Below are positions 18,506-30,110 of a DNA stretch of 64,000 nucleotides, in pieces (position 1 is the first letter of the stretch; the number at the start of each line of letters is the position of its first letter). The notes under the pieces are model-generated. The model made no database searches, was not told where the DNA came from, and saw only the letters and a program-made list of their open reading frames with translations. Both the position numbers and the translations under genes were made by a program. The DNA is from Xanthomonas phaseoli pv. phaseoli (lineage in GTDB: Bacteria > Pseudomonadota > Gammaproteobacteria > Xanthomonadales > Xanthomonadaceae): positions 1,178,001 to 1,242,000 of the forward strand of contig CP094243.1 in NCBI GenBank assembly GCA_022749655.1, read 5' to 3'.

Positions 18506-19750
18506 TTAGCGCGGACCGCCGCCACGGCGGCCGCCGGGGCCACCACCACGGCTCTGTTTGTCCTTGGCGGCCTTGAGTTCGGCCTCGGTCGGTTCCGGCG
18601 GCGTCTCGCCCGGCTTGAGCGCGCTGACCTTGCTGCCCGGTTTCAGGCGGAACTGGCCTTCGGTCACCACGCGCTCGCCGGGCTTGAGGCCCTTGGTGAT
18701 CTGCACATGGCTGTCGTCCACTTCCACGCCCTGCACCACGGTGCGCATCTGTGCGGTGTTGTCGCTGCCCACCACGTACACGTAATCGCCATCCGGGCCG
18801 CGCTGCACCGACTGGGACGGCACCACGGTGCCGCCGGCGATGGTGCGCAGCTGCAGGCGCACATTGACAAACTGGCCCGGCCATAGCGCGTTGTCGGTGT
18901 TGTTGAAGATCGCGCGTGCGCCAAAGGTGCCGCTGTCGGCGGAGATACGGTTGTCGATCACATCCAGCTTGCCGTCGCTGCTGATCACGTGCGCATCGCC
19001 ACGATCCAGTGCCGCCACGGCCAGTGGCGCCGCCGTTTGACCGGTACGCACGGCCTGCAACTCACGCTCGGGCAGGTTGAAAGACACGTAGATCGGGCGG
19101 ATCTGGGTCAGGGTGACGATCGTGGAGCTGCTGGTGACGATGTTGCCCACGTCCACGCCACGGATGCCGGCGATGCCGTCGATCGGCGCAGTGACGCGGG
19201 TGAACTGCAATTGCACCTGCGCCGAGCGCATCTGCGCATCGTTGGCCGCAACCGCGGCCTCGTACTGGGCAACCTGGTTGCGTTGGGTGTCCAGATCCGT
19301 GCGCGAGACGTATTGCTTGTAGGCCGGGTCGTTGGAACGCTGGTAATTCACCCGCGAGGTCGCCAACAGCGCCTGGTTCTGGCGTTTGGCGGCCAGTGCC
19401 TGGTCGTAGCTGGCCTGCAGCGTGCGTGGATCGATCTGCGCCAGCAGATCGCCCTTCTTCACTTCCTGGCCTTCCTTGAAATTCAGGCTCATCAACTGGC
19501 CGCCCACCTGCGGGCTGACCGTGACCGTATTGAGGGCGGTGACCGTACCCAGCGCGCTGGCATAGACCGGAACATCCTGCGTGGTGGCCGCTACCACCGT
19601 CACCGGCACCGGGCCGCCGTTGTCCGGATCATTGCCGTCCGGCGCGCCTGCGCGCTTGCCGTGATTGCCCCCACCCATCATCCGCACTGCGACGAACACC
19701 ACGACAAGCACTGCGACAACCAGCAGTGTGATCTTCCAAAAACGCGACAT
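18506..19750 (-). CDS. mdtA: RND efflux membrane-fusion (periplasmic adaptor) protein, MdtA-like
   Basis: A 414-residue HlyD-type adaptor and first gene of the operon. The start at 19750 has AGGAG nine bases upstream. An N-terminal membrane anchor (WKITLLVVAVLVVVFVAV) is followed by a short Gly-rich linker. The lipoyl halves are VSPQVGGQLMSLNFKEGQEV and FTRVTAPIDGIAGIRG, separated by an alpha-helical hairpin (residues about 105-180). The beta-barrel and membrane-proximal domains follow, and the tail is Gly/Arg-rich (SRGGGPGGRRGGGPR). It links the RND pair to an outer-membrane channel; no TolC-like gene is in this window. The operon is divergent from an M20 amidohydrolase gene. Confidence 0.9.
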   Translation of the reverse strand: MSRFWKITLLVVAVLVVVFVAVRMMGGGNHGKRAGAPDGNDPDNGGPVPVTVVAATTQDVPVYASALGTVTALNTVTVSPQVGGQLMSLNFKEGQEVKKGDLLAQIDPRTLQASYDQALAAKRQNQALLATSRVNYQRSNDPAYKQYVSRTDLDTQRNQVAQYEAAVAANDAQMRSAQVQLQFTRVTAPIDGIAGIRGVDVGNIVTSSSTIVTLTQIRPIYVSFNLPERELQAVRTGQTAAPLAVAALDRGDAHVISSDGKLDVIDNRISADSGTFGARAIFNNTDNALWPGQFVNVRLQLRTIAGGTVVPSQSVQRGPDGDYVYVVGSDNTAQMRTVVQGVEVDDSHVQITKGLKPGERVVTEGQFRLKPGSKVSALKPGETPPEPTEAELKAAKDKQSRGGGPGGRRGGGPR

Positions 19751-20008
19751 GCGACAACTCCTGAGGGCGGGCCGGGCGCATGGGTGCGACCGTGGGGCGG
19801 CGGTGCAAAGCATATCGTTGCGCTTCACCAATTGAGCATTACTGAAGTAACGGCTTGGGCGGCGAAACGACCGCAACGGTCACACTTGCACTGCAGCGGC
19901 AACGCGCCACGGTGACCGCGGTTGACCGCCGGGCTGAATCGGGCCCCACTGCAGCCCATCCGGCACCCGCCTGCACTACATTAAGCAACCATCTTTCAAG
20001 GATTGCCG

Positions 20009-21325
20009 ATGCGCCCCTCCCGCCTGCTGACCAGCGCGCTGCTGCTCGCCCTGCCCACGCTCGCCACCGCGCAGACCGCGCAGACCGCGCAACGGCCCGA
20101 AGTCCAGGCCGCCGCCGCCCCGCTGCAGGCCAAGGTGGTGCAATGGCGCCGCGACTTCCACCAGCACCCGGAGTTGTCCAACCGCGAAGAGCGCACTGCC
20201 GCCACCGTGGCTGCGCAGCTGCGCAAGCTGGGCCTCAAGCCGCGCACCGGCATCGCCCATCACGGCGTGGTGGCCATCATCAAGGGCGGCAAGCCGGGGC
20301 CGAAGATCGCCCTGCGTGCCGACATGGACGCGCTGCCGGTGACAGAGCAGACCGGGCTGCCGTTCGCCTCCAAGGCCACCGCCCAATACCGCGGCGAGCA
20401 GGTCGGGGTGATGCACGCCTGCGGCCACGACGCGCATACCGCCATCCTGCTCGGCGTGGCCGAGGCGCTGGTGGGCATGCGCGAGCAGTTGCCCGGCGAA
20501 GTGATGCTGATCTTCCAGCCCTCCGAAGAAGGCGCGCCCGGCAACGAAGAGGGCGGTGCCTCGCTGATGCTCAAGGAAGGCCTGTTTGCCGACTTCAAGC
20601 CGCAGGCGGTGTTCGGCCTGCATGTGTTCTCCAGCGTGCAGGCCGGCAAGATCGCGGTGCGCAGCGGCCCGCTGATGGCGGCCTCGGACCGCTTCGCGAT
20701 CAAGATGATCGGCCGCCAGACCCATGGCTCGGCGCCGTGGAACGGCATCGACCCGATCGTGGCCAGCGCCGACATGATCGGCGCCGCACAAACGGTGATC
20801 AGCCGCCGCGCCAACCTGTCCAAGCAACCGGCGGTGCTCAGCTTCGGCGCGATCAAGGGCGGCATCCGCTACAACATCATCCCCGACGATGTGGAAATGG
20901 TCGGCACCATCCGCACCTTCGACGAAGGCATGCGCCAGCAGATCTTTGCCGACCTGAAGAACGTGGCCGAGCACACCGCTGCCGCGCATGGTGCCAAGGT
21001 GGACGCGAAGGTGCCCGACCAGGACGGCAACCCGGCCACGGTCAACGACCCCGCCCTGACGGCCAAGATGCTGCCCAGCCTGCAGGCGGTGGTGGGTGCG
21101 GACAACGTCTACGAGCCGCCGTTGCAGATGGGCGCCGAAGACTTCTCGTTCTATGCCCAGCAGGTGCCGTCGATGTTCTTCTTCGTCGGCTCCACTGCCA
21201 AGGGCATCGACCCGGCCACTGCGCCCAGCAACCACTCGCCACAGTTCCTGCTGGACGAGTCGTCGCTGGATGTGGGCTTGCGCGCGCTGTTGCAGGTGTC
21301 GCTGGATTATCTGCGGCAGGGGTGA
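20009..21325 (+). CDS. Exported M20 amidohydrolase (amidohydrolase/aminoacylase family)
   Basis: A 438-residue M20D-type metalloamidase. The ATG at 20009 (after CAAGGATTG) gives a good signal peptide (LLTSALLLALPTLATA), so the protein is periplasmic. Metal and catalytic motifs are FHQHPELSNREERTA, ALRADMDALPV, MHACGHDAHTAILLG, QPSEEGAPGNEEGG and a final GAEDFSFYAQ. The inserted dimerisation domain carries HGSAPWNGIDPI. Relatives hydrolyse N-acyl amino acids, hippurate or indole-acetyl amino acids; the substrate here cannot be told from sequence. A heptad-repeat hairpin follows the stop. Confidence 0.85.
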   Translation: MRPSRLLTSALLLALPTLATAQTAQTAQRPEVQAAAAPLQAKVVQWRRDFHQHPELSNREERTAATVAAQLRKLGLKPRTGIAHHGVVAIIKGGKPGPKIALRADMDALPVTEQTGLPFASKATAQYRGEQVGVMHACGHDAHTAILLGVAEALVGMREQLPGEVMLIFQPSEEGAPGNEEGGASLMLKEGLFADFKPQAVFGLHVFSSVQAGKIAVRSGPLMAASDRFAIKMIGRQTHGSAPWNGIDPIVASADMIGAAQTVISRRANLSKQPAVLSFGAIKGGIRYNIIPDDVEMVGTIRTFDEGMRQQIFADLKNVAEHTAAAHGAKVDAKVPDQDGNPATVNDPALTAKMLPSLQAVVGADNVYEPPLQMGAEDFSFYAQQVPSMFFFVGSTAKGIDPATAPSNHSPQFLLDESSLDVGLRALLQVSLDYLRQG

Positions 21326-21328
21326 ATG

Positions 21329-21373
21329 GGGAATCGGGAATCGGGAATCGTCTGCGGCTGGGCGATTCCCGAT
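21329..21373. repeat. Heptad repeat (GGGAATC x3) forming a hairpin with an inverted copy
   Basis: Three GGGAATC units (21329-21349) start four bases after the amidohydrolase stop. ATCGGGAATCG (21340-21350) pairs perfectly with CGATTCCCGAT (21363-21373) over 11 bp. It may end or stabilise the amidohydrolase transcript. The repeat unit matches that at 15044-15071. Confidence 0.75.
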
Positions 21374-21490
21374 TTCGTTGGTTGGGCCGGTGGCGTGATT
21401 GTGGAGCGGCGATCTTAGGGCGTTCCATTGGCTTTCTTTCACGCGTTGCCGTACACCTCACGGCCAGCCCGTGCGGCCTAAAATGGCGGC

Positions 21491-22306
21491 ATGAATACCC
21501 CAGAAGATTCCACCCTCGGTCGTGAGGTCGCCTATCCGAGCGGCTACGACCCGTCGTTGCTGTTTCCGATTCCGCGCGCGGCCGGGCGCGAGGCCATCGG
21601 GCTGACCGGTGAGCTGCCGTTTATCGGCCGCGATCGCTGGCATGCCTACGAACTCAGCTGGCTGGATGCACAGGGCAAGCCTTGCGTGGCCACTGCCACC
21701 TTGCATGTACCCTGCGATTCGCCCTCGCTGATCGAATCCAAGTCGCTCAAGCTGTATCTCAACTCGCTCAACGCCACCCGCTTCAACAGCGCCGAAGCGG
21801 TGCGCACGCGCATTGCGACCGACTTGTCCACGCGCGCCGGTGCCGACGTGGCGGTGGAGTTCGGCCTGCCGCCGATCGATGCGGTCGGCGAGGGCGAGTC
21901 GATCGACACGCTGGATGTCAGCATCGACGATTACGGCCCGCCGAACGCGGCCTATCTCTGCGCACTCGCGCAGCCAGTGGTGGAAGAAGTGCTGACCTCG
22001 GCCTTGCTCAAATCCAATTGCCCGGTGACTGGCCAGCCGGATTGGGCCAGCGTGACCTTGCGTTACCGCGGCGCACCGATCGACCGCGAGGGGTTGCTGC
22101 GTTATCTGGTGAGTTTCCGCGACCACGCCGAGTTTCATGAGCAATGCGTCGAGCGCATTTTCAACGATGTGCTGACGCAGTGCGCGCCGCAGTGGCTGGT
22201 GGTGGAAGCGCGCTACACACGTCGTGGCGGCCTGGACATCAACCCGCTGCGCAGCTCGGCCAGTGTGCCGATGCCACTGTCGATCTTCCGCGACCTGCGT
22301 CAGTAG
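21491..22306 (+). CDS. queF: NADPH-dependent 7-cyano-7-deazaguanine reductase
   Basis: A 271-residue long-form (two-domain, YqcD-type) QueF. It reduces the nitrile preQ0 to preQ1 in queuosine tRNA modification. The QueF motif is [13 protein letters not shown] in the N-terminal half. The C-terminal half has the catalytic cysteine in [16 protein letters not shown], a nearby Asp, and the substrate Glu region (HEQCVERIF). It starts at the ATG at 21491. No other queuosine gene or preQ1 riboswitch is seen alongside, so it seems to be a single-gene unit. Confidence 0.95.
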   Translation: MNTPEDSTLGREVAYPSGYDPSLLFPIPRAAGREAIGLTGELPFIGRDRWHAYELSWLDAQGKPCVATATLHVPCDSPSLIESKSLKLYLNSLNATRFNSAEAVRTRIATDLSTRAGADVAVEFGLPPIDAVGEGESIDTLDVSIDDYGPPNAAYLCALAQPVVEEVLTSALLKSNCPVTGQPDWASVTLRYRGAPIDREGLLRYLVSFRDHAEFHEQCVERIFNDVLTQCAPQWLVVEARYTRRGGLDINPLRSSASVPMPLSIFRDLRQ

Positions 22307-22408
22307 GTCGCGCGCATATGGGATCGCGCGGGCTTCACGGCGGCGCGATCCACGCTTAACGGCGCCCCGCGCACGCTGCCGACACCGCGATGCACAGGGA
22401 TTGCAGCA

Positions 22409-22702
22409 ATGAGTGTCGACAAGAAGGCAGATTTCTCCAACGTCACCTCATCGGTCGACAGCACCGCCGAGGTGACGCCTGCGCCCGATTTTTCCAACGT
22501 GCGCACCAGTGTGCAAAGCACCGCGCAGCTCGTTGAAGAATCGGTGACCGTCCAGGCCGGCGACAGCCTCTCCAGTATTGCCAAGCGCCATCTGGGCGAC
22601 GGCAATCTGTGGCCACGTATTTTCGAAGCCAACCGCGAAACGCTGCAGGACCCGGACAAGATCTTTCCCGGTCAGGTGCTGCGCCTGCCTGCAAAATCGT
22701 AA
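22409..22702 (+). CDS. LysM-domain protein
   Basis: A 97-residue protein. Residues 1-45 are polar and repeat an ADFSNVTSSV/PDFSNVRTSV motif. Residues 46-95 are a LysM peptidoglycan-binding module (VTVQAGDSLSSIAKRHLGDG, then RIFEANRETLQDPDKIFPGQ), like the C-terminal module of E. coli YgaU/Kbp, though the BON domain of Kbp is absent. There is no obvious signal peptide, so it is cytoplasmic or exported by other means. It is followed 103 bp later by a lipoprotein gene on the same strand. Confidence 0.8.
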   Translation: MSVDKKADFSNVTSSVDSTAEVTPAPDFSNVRTSVQSTAQLVEESVTVQAGDSLSSIAKRHLGDGNLWPRIFEANRETLQDPDKIFPGQVLRLPAKS

Positions 22703-22805
22703 CGGCAGGTCGGCTTCCAGTCGCTGGCGGCAACGTCATTCAACAAACCCAGAAACCAATCGAACACTGCCACTGCAGGTGTTCTGGCTACCGGAGAATC
22801 GATTT

Positions 22806-23363
22806 ATGCGTACTACCTCTGTTTCGAGCAGCTTAGCCCTGGCCTTGGCCGGCGTTCTGGCAGTGTCTGGCTGTAGCAAGAAGGCCGACGACGACAGCGT
22901 TTCCAAGGACCCCACTTCCGGTGCCGCGACCGAAGCGATGCCCGGCCCGGCCGCCACCCCGCCGGCGGGCGATCAGGCAGCCCAGGGCAGCGCAACCGGT
23001 TCGGCCAGCACCGATGGCGGTGCTGCGGCGAGTAGCGCGGTGACGGTGTCCAGCGTGGCCGTCGGCACCCAGGCCGCAGCCGACAAGACGGTGACTCCGG
23101 CGACCAGTGTCGGCAGCAAAGACACCATCATCGTCTCGGTCAAGACGGACGGCAGCGCGAGCAACGTGGCCGTGTCGGCGAAGCTGACCTATCAGGATGG
23201 CCAGGTGGCTGGCGAACAGAACGCGACGTTGAACACCACCGGTGCCGAAACCACCAACCTGAGCTTCAGCAAGCCCGATGGCTGGCCGGCCGGCACCTAC
23301 ACCGTGCAGGTCATGGTGGACGGCAAGCCCGCAGGTAATCCGCAGACCATCACCGTCAAGTAA
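22806..23363 (+). CDS. Hypothetical lipoprotein
   Basis: A 185-residue lipoprotein. The start at 22806 follows GGAGAATCG. The leader ends in a lipobox (LAVSGC, with SKK after it). Residues about 20-75 are low-complexity (Ala/Ser/Gly/Pro), and the rest forms a beta-rich Ig-like domain ([39 protein letters not shown]). The function is unknown. A strong terminator lies about 95 bp downstream. Confidence 0.75.
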   Translation: MRTTSVSSSLALALAGVLAVSGCSKKADDDSVSKDPTSGAATEAMPGPAATPPAGDQAAQGSATGSASTDGGAAASSAVTVSSVAVGTQAAADKTVTPATSVGSKDTIIVSVKTDGSASNVAVSAKLTYQDGQVAGEQNATLNTTGAETTNLSFSKPDGWPAGTYTVQVMVDGKPAGNPQTITVK

Positions 23364-23721
23364 GGCTGGGCGACATTGGCGATGTACGGCATTGGCCGTG
23401 CGTCGCCGCTGCTCCCGTCAACTGGTGGCTCGACATTGCACTAAGCCATGCAAGCAGGGCGCGACCGATCAAGTCGCGCCTTTTTGTTGCATCGCATTTG
23501 TTACAGCTGCATCCATGTCGATTGCCTTGGCGACGGGACGAAGCATCCGCCTGTGGTCGCTTTACCCGGGCGCGGCTCAGACGCGACAATGCCGTGCTGA
23601 TCCATCGCCGCGTCCAATGCGCTGGCCGACCGGTGTGCCATCAACGACCCCCGTCGCGCGCACCACGGCCCTCGTCCGTGGATGCCGGCGCTCCTCCCGA
23701 CCACAAGAGCCATCGCACCTC
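23364..23721. other. Intergenic region upstream of icd (358 bp)
   Basis: Holds the lipoprotein-gene terminator (23458-23486) and the promoter region of icd. The frame of icd stays open upstream across this stretch, but its codon use there is poor and the true start at 23722 is clear. I recognise no other element. Confidence 0.45.
23458..23486 (+). terminator. Rho-independent terminator
   Basis: Perfect stem GGCGCGAC (23458-23465) with GTCGCGCC (23473-23480), a 7-base loop and a TTTTTG tail. It ends the lipoprotein transcript. Confidence 0.9.
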
Positions 23722-26285
<2,564 letters not shown>

Positions 26286-26386
26286 GACCCATCTCCACTT
26301 GAGTGGAATCCACGTTAGGCGCAGGCTAGGCGACGTAAAAGCGAGACTTTTACAAGTGAGTATTGAATTCCATTCAAGGGTTGGCC

Positions 26387-27333
26387 ATGTCGCGTCCGCC
26401 GCTTCACGCATTGCAAGGCTTCGTCAGCGCGGTGCGACTGGGCAACCTGTCGCGCGCTGCCGGCGCGATGCATCTGACCGTCAGTGCACTCAGTCATCAA
26501 ATGCGCGCGCTCGAACAACGGCTGGGGTATCCGCTGCTGCAACGGCATGCGCGCGGCGTCACCGCCACGCCGCAGGCCAGCAACTGCTCGACCGCATCGC
26601 ACCGCATCTGGACGCCATCGCTGAGGCATTCGAGCCATTCGGTGCGCGTCGCGAAGACACCCTGACGCTGAGTCTCACGCCGTCGATGGCATCGGCCTGG
26701 CTGGTGCCGCGTCTGGGCGAATTTCTGGCCATTCATCCCACCATCGAAATCAACCTGCTGTCGAGCGAGCGGCTGGTGGATTTCGAGCGCCAGCAGCAGG
26801 TGGATGCCGCCATGCGCATCGGTGCCGGGCAATGGCCCGGCGTCATCGCCGAGCCCTTGTTCGACGAATGGCTGGTGCCGATGGCAAGCCCGGCCCTGAT
26901 CGCCCGCATGGGCGGTAGGCAGGCGCCACCGTTGCATCAGTGGCCATTGCTGGGCGACCCGGATGACGCCTGGTCGCGCTGGTTCGCGGCATTTGGCGGC
27001 GATGTACCGCGACGCTATGTCGCGGTACTCGACGAATCAGAAGCGCACCATCGTGCCGCCCTGGATGGCGTCGGCGTTGCCCTGGGGCGCGTAACGCGCG
27101 CGCGTCTGTTGCTGGCGTCCGGCCAACTGGTGGCGTTATCCACGCAGCGGCTCAAGACCAGTTGGTCGCATTACCTGGTGTATCCGCCACGTTCCAGTAC
27201 GCATGGCGGGTTTCTTGCGTTTCGCACCTGGCTACAGGGCCAGGCGCGCGAACACGCCGCGCATGCGCAACAGGCAACCGCCACGCCACTGCTCGCGCGC
27301 CGCCGCAAGCGCACCGGGACACTGCCGCCATGA
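26387..27333 (+). CDS. LysR-family transcriptional regulator, GcvA-like (one frameshift)
   Basis: About 315 aa when repaired. The N-terminal helix-turn-helix is [20 protein letters not shown] with [20 protein letters not shown] after it. The effector domain ([20 protein letters not shown], then [14 protein letters not shown]) is of the GcvA/AmpR type. A base is missing near 26573-26578, where TPQ should continue into [15 protein letters not shown]. Its TGA stop overlaps the aceK ATG (ATGA at 27330-27333), so the two are translationally coupled. It may control the divergent small gene and possibly the icd-aceK node; both are inference. Confidence 0.85.
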
Positions 27334-29068
27334 GCCCTCGACCGTTGCCACCACAATCCGAGCGCCGCGCGCTGGCGATCGCCCAGGCCGTGTACGAAGC
27401 GTTCGAGGACTATCACGCGCGCTTTTCCGAAATCACCGCACGCGCCAAGCAGCGCTTCGAAACACGCGACTGGAGCGCCGCGCGCGAAGACGCAGTGGCG
27501 CGCATCGCACTTTACGACCAATACATCGCCGAATGCATGTTGCGTCTGCGCGCAGTACTGCTGGGCCAGGCGCACGACCGCGCGCTATGGATGCGCGCGC
27601 GCGATCATTACGCCGCCTTGCTGAGCGGGTTGATCGACCAGGAGTTGTACAAGACCTTCTACAACACCCTGACCCGGCGCTACTTCGGTACCCACGGCGT
27701 CGATGCCGAGATCGAATTCATTGCCCTGGATATCGAGCCAACCGACGCCATCACCGTGCCTGTTGCGCGTCACACCTATGCGGTCTCGCCCGGCCGGCTG
27801 ACCGACATGCTGGTGCGGGTGCTGGGCGACTACGCGTTCGCCGTGCCGTATGCGCACCGCACCCGCTGCGCGGCGCCATTGCGGTGCGTCTGCTCGACGA
27901 CCTCGCGCACTGGGGCGAGCATCCGGTGCGGAGCGTGGAATTGCTGGAGACGGTGTTCTATCGCGAGCGGCGTGCCTATCTGGTTGGCCGCGTGTTCGGC
28001 GAGCATCGCTTTTCGCCTTGCGTCATCGCGCTGGTCAACGACGATGCCGGCCTGCGTGCCGAAGCGGTGCTGACCCGGCGCAGCGATGTCGCGCAATTGT
28101 TCAGTAACTCGCGTAGCTACTTCCAGGCCGACTTGTCCACGGTCGGCGACGCGGTGGTGTTCCTGCGCAGCCTGCTCACCCACAAGCCGGTCGATGAGCT
28201 ATATACGATGCTGGGCCGCGCCAAGCAGGGCAAGACCGAGCGGTATCGCACGTTTTTCAGCCATTTCCAGGCGCATCCGTCCGAACAGCTGGTGCACGCC
28301 GATGGCACTCCCGGCATGGTCATGGTGGTATTCACGCTGCCCAGTTATCCGCTGGTCTTCAAACTCATTCGCGATCGCTTTGCGTATCCCAAAAGCATGA
28401 GTCGCGCGCAGGTAGAGGGTAAGTACGAGCTGGTCTTCCAGCTCGACCGCATCGGCCGGCTGCTCGACGCGCAGCCGTATCGCTTCCTGCGCTTTCCCAA
28501 GGCGCGCTTTTCACCGGCGCTGCTGCAAGAGTTGCAGACCAGCTGCGCGATGAGCCTGAGCGAAGACGGCGACGATGTCCTGATCGCATTGTGCTATGTG
28601 CAGCGCCGGCTGCGCCCGTTGAATTTGTACTTGCGCGAACAATTGCCCGAAGCCGCGCATGCCGCAGCACTGGACTACGGCCAGGCCATCAAGGACATGG
28701 CGCGCAACAACATCTTTCCCGGCGACATGTTGCTGAAGAACTTCGGCATTACCCGCCATCAGCGCGCAGTGTTCTACGACTACGACGAACTGTGCCTGAT
28801 CACCGAATGCAACTTCCGCGATTGGCCCACGCCCACCACCTACGAAGAACAGCTGGCCGCAGAACCCTGGTTCCATGTCGGCCCGCGCGACGTCTTCCCC
28901 GAGCGCTTCGCCTTGTTCATGGGTCTGCCTTCCTCGCAACTGCAAGCGGTCAAGCACCTGCACCCGGAACTGTTCGACCCACGCTGGTGGCGCGACCTGC
29001 AGAGCCGGCTTCGCGAAGACGATTACCCGGATACCCCGCCATATGCGGAGTCGCGCAGGCTGGCGTAG
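27330..29068 (+). CDS. aceK: Isocitrate dehydrogenase kinase/phosphatase (one frameshift)
   Basis: AceK, about 579 aa when repaired. It phosphorylates and dephosphorylates isocitrate dehydrogenase to divide flux between the TCA cycle and the glyoxylate shunt. The regulatory domain opens [19 protein letters not shown]. The kinase-like domain has the ATP-binding lysine in [15 protein letters not shown], the catalytic region [19 protein letters not shown] and the metal-binding [17 protein letters not shown] base is missing around 27866-27873 (after YAHRTR, before [14 protein letters not shown]). The ATG overlaps the LysR stop. No aceA or aceB is in the window. The only IDH gene nearby is the monomeric type, whereas studied AceK enzymes act on dimeric IDH. 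Confidence 0.92.
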
Positions 29069-29128
29069 CGATTTACCGGCAGCGGCAAGACTGGTACAAC
29101 GCACGCTACATCATCAAGGAGTGTGGTC

Positions 29129-29902
29129 ATGCAGCGGACGCAGCGATTCGGTCTTGGCATCCTGTTGGCATTGAGCAGCATCGCAGCGACGCAGGCACGT
29201 CCAAGCGCAGAACAGGCGCAAGTGCAGATCGAGGCCAGCATGAACGTCGCGGGCGAATTGACCTTGACCCCGGACGGCGCGGTCACGGCAGTGAAACTTG
29301 CCGACGAAGCGAGTTTGCCGCCGGCAGTGCGCGAGCGGATCAAGCATTCGGTCGCATCGTGGCGCTTCGACCCTGTGCGCGACAACGGAAACGCCTTGCC
29401 CGCGCAGTTGCCGATGAGCCTGCTGCTGGTCGCCAAACAGGGAGAAGGGGAAAATTATCTGGTGTCGATCCGTAGCGCGCATTTTGGTGGGGAGGCGCAG
29501 GGCGCGACGAGTGTGCAGACCCGCGACATGCAGCCGCCGCGCTACCCCGAAGCGGCGTTTCGGGCCGGTGCCACCGGCGTGGTCTATCTGATGCTCAAGA
29601 TCGGGCGCGATGGCAAGGTCGAAGATCTGATCGCAGAGCAAGTCAACCTGACATCGCTCGTGCCGGAATCCAAACGTGCACGCCTGCGCCAGGTGTTTGC
29701 CGATGCAGCCTCGAAGAAGGCGCGTACATGGACGTTCCTGCCGCCGACAGAGGGTCCGGAGGTCAAGGCGCCGCACTGGGTCATGCGTGTTCCGGTCAGC
29801 TTCGACATCGGAACATCCCCACGCGATCTGATCGCCGCAAAACAGGCCCAGAAAATGGCGTTCGTATCTGCCTGGCCCCCGTCAGGTCGCCCCATGGAAT
29901 GA
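29129..29902 (+). CDS. Secreted TonB C-terminal-like protein
   Basis: A 257-residue protein. The ATG at 29129 is preferred to an in-frame GTG six bases earlier because AGGAG lies at the proper distance. The signal peptide is FGLGILLALSSIAATQA. Residues about 130-210 carry a TonB_C-like fold: PPRYPEAAFRAGATGVVYLM, LKIGRDGKVEDLI, then ARTWTFLPP. A related strand (DGAVTAVKLADEASLPP) occurs in the N-terminal half, suggesting two such domains. It lacks the Pro-rich spanning region and membrane anchor of a true TonB, so it is a periplasmic protein of unknown role. Confidence 0.75.
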   Translation: MQRTQRFGLGILLALSSIAATQARPSAEQAQVQIEASMNVAGELTLTPDGAVTAVKLADEASLPPAVRERIKHSVASWRFDPVRDNGNALPAQLPMSLLLVAKQGEGENYLVSIRSAHFGGEAQGATSVQTRDMQPPRYPEAAFRAGATGVVYLMLKIGRDGKVEDLIAEQVNLTSLVPESKRARLRQVFADAASKKARTWTFLPPTEGPEVKAPHWVMRVPVSFDIGTSPRDLIAAKQAQKMAFVSAWPPSGRPME

Positions 29903-30060
29903 ACGGCGCGGCGCAGCGACATTGAGCGACAGCCCGGATGCTCTGCCTGCGAGCGGGTTGTTTTCCGCACGCGGAGAAGGTGTGCACCTGGTGACACCGC
30001 TGCAAGGAAGTTGAGAGTGGCTGACCGAGCAGGCGAAACGCCGCGCAATGGTCGCCTCAC

Positions 30061-30089
30061 AAAAAAGCCCCGCAATGCGGGGCTTTTTC
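30061..30089. terminator. Bidirectional Rho-independent terminator
   Basis: Perfect 8-bp stem AGCCCCGC (30066-30073) with GCGGGGCT (30077-30084) around AAT. It has T5 on the plus strand and an A6 run on the left that becomes T6 on the minus strand. It serves both rho (minus) and the TonB-like gene (plus). Confidence 0.9.
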
Positions 30090-30110
30090 GTCTCGATAAA
30101 CCGACTGAAC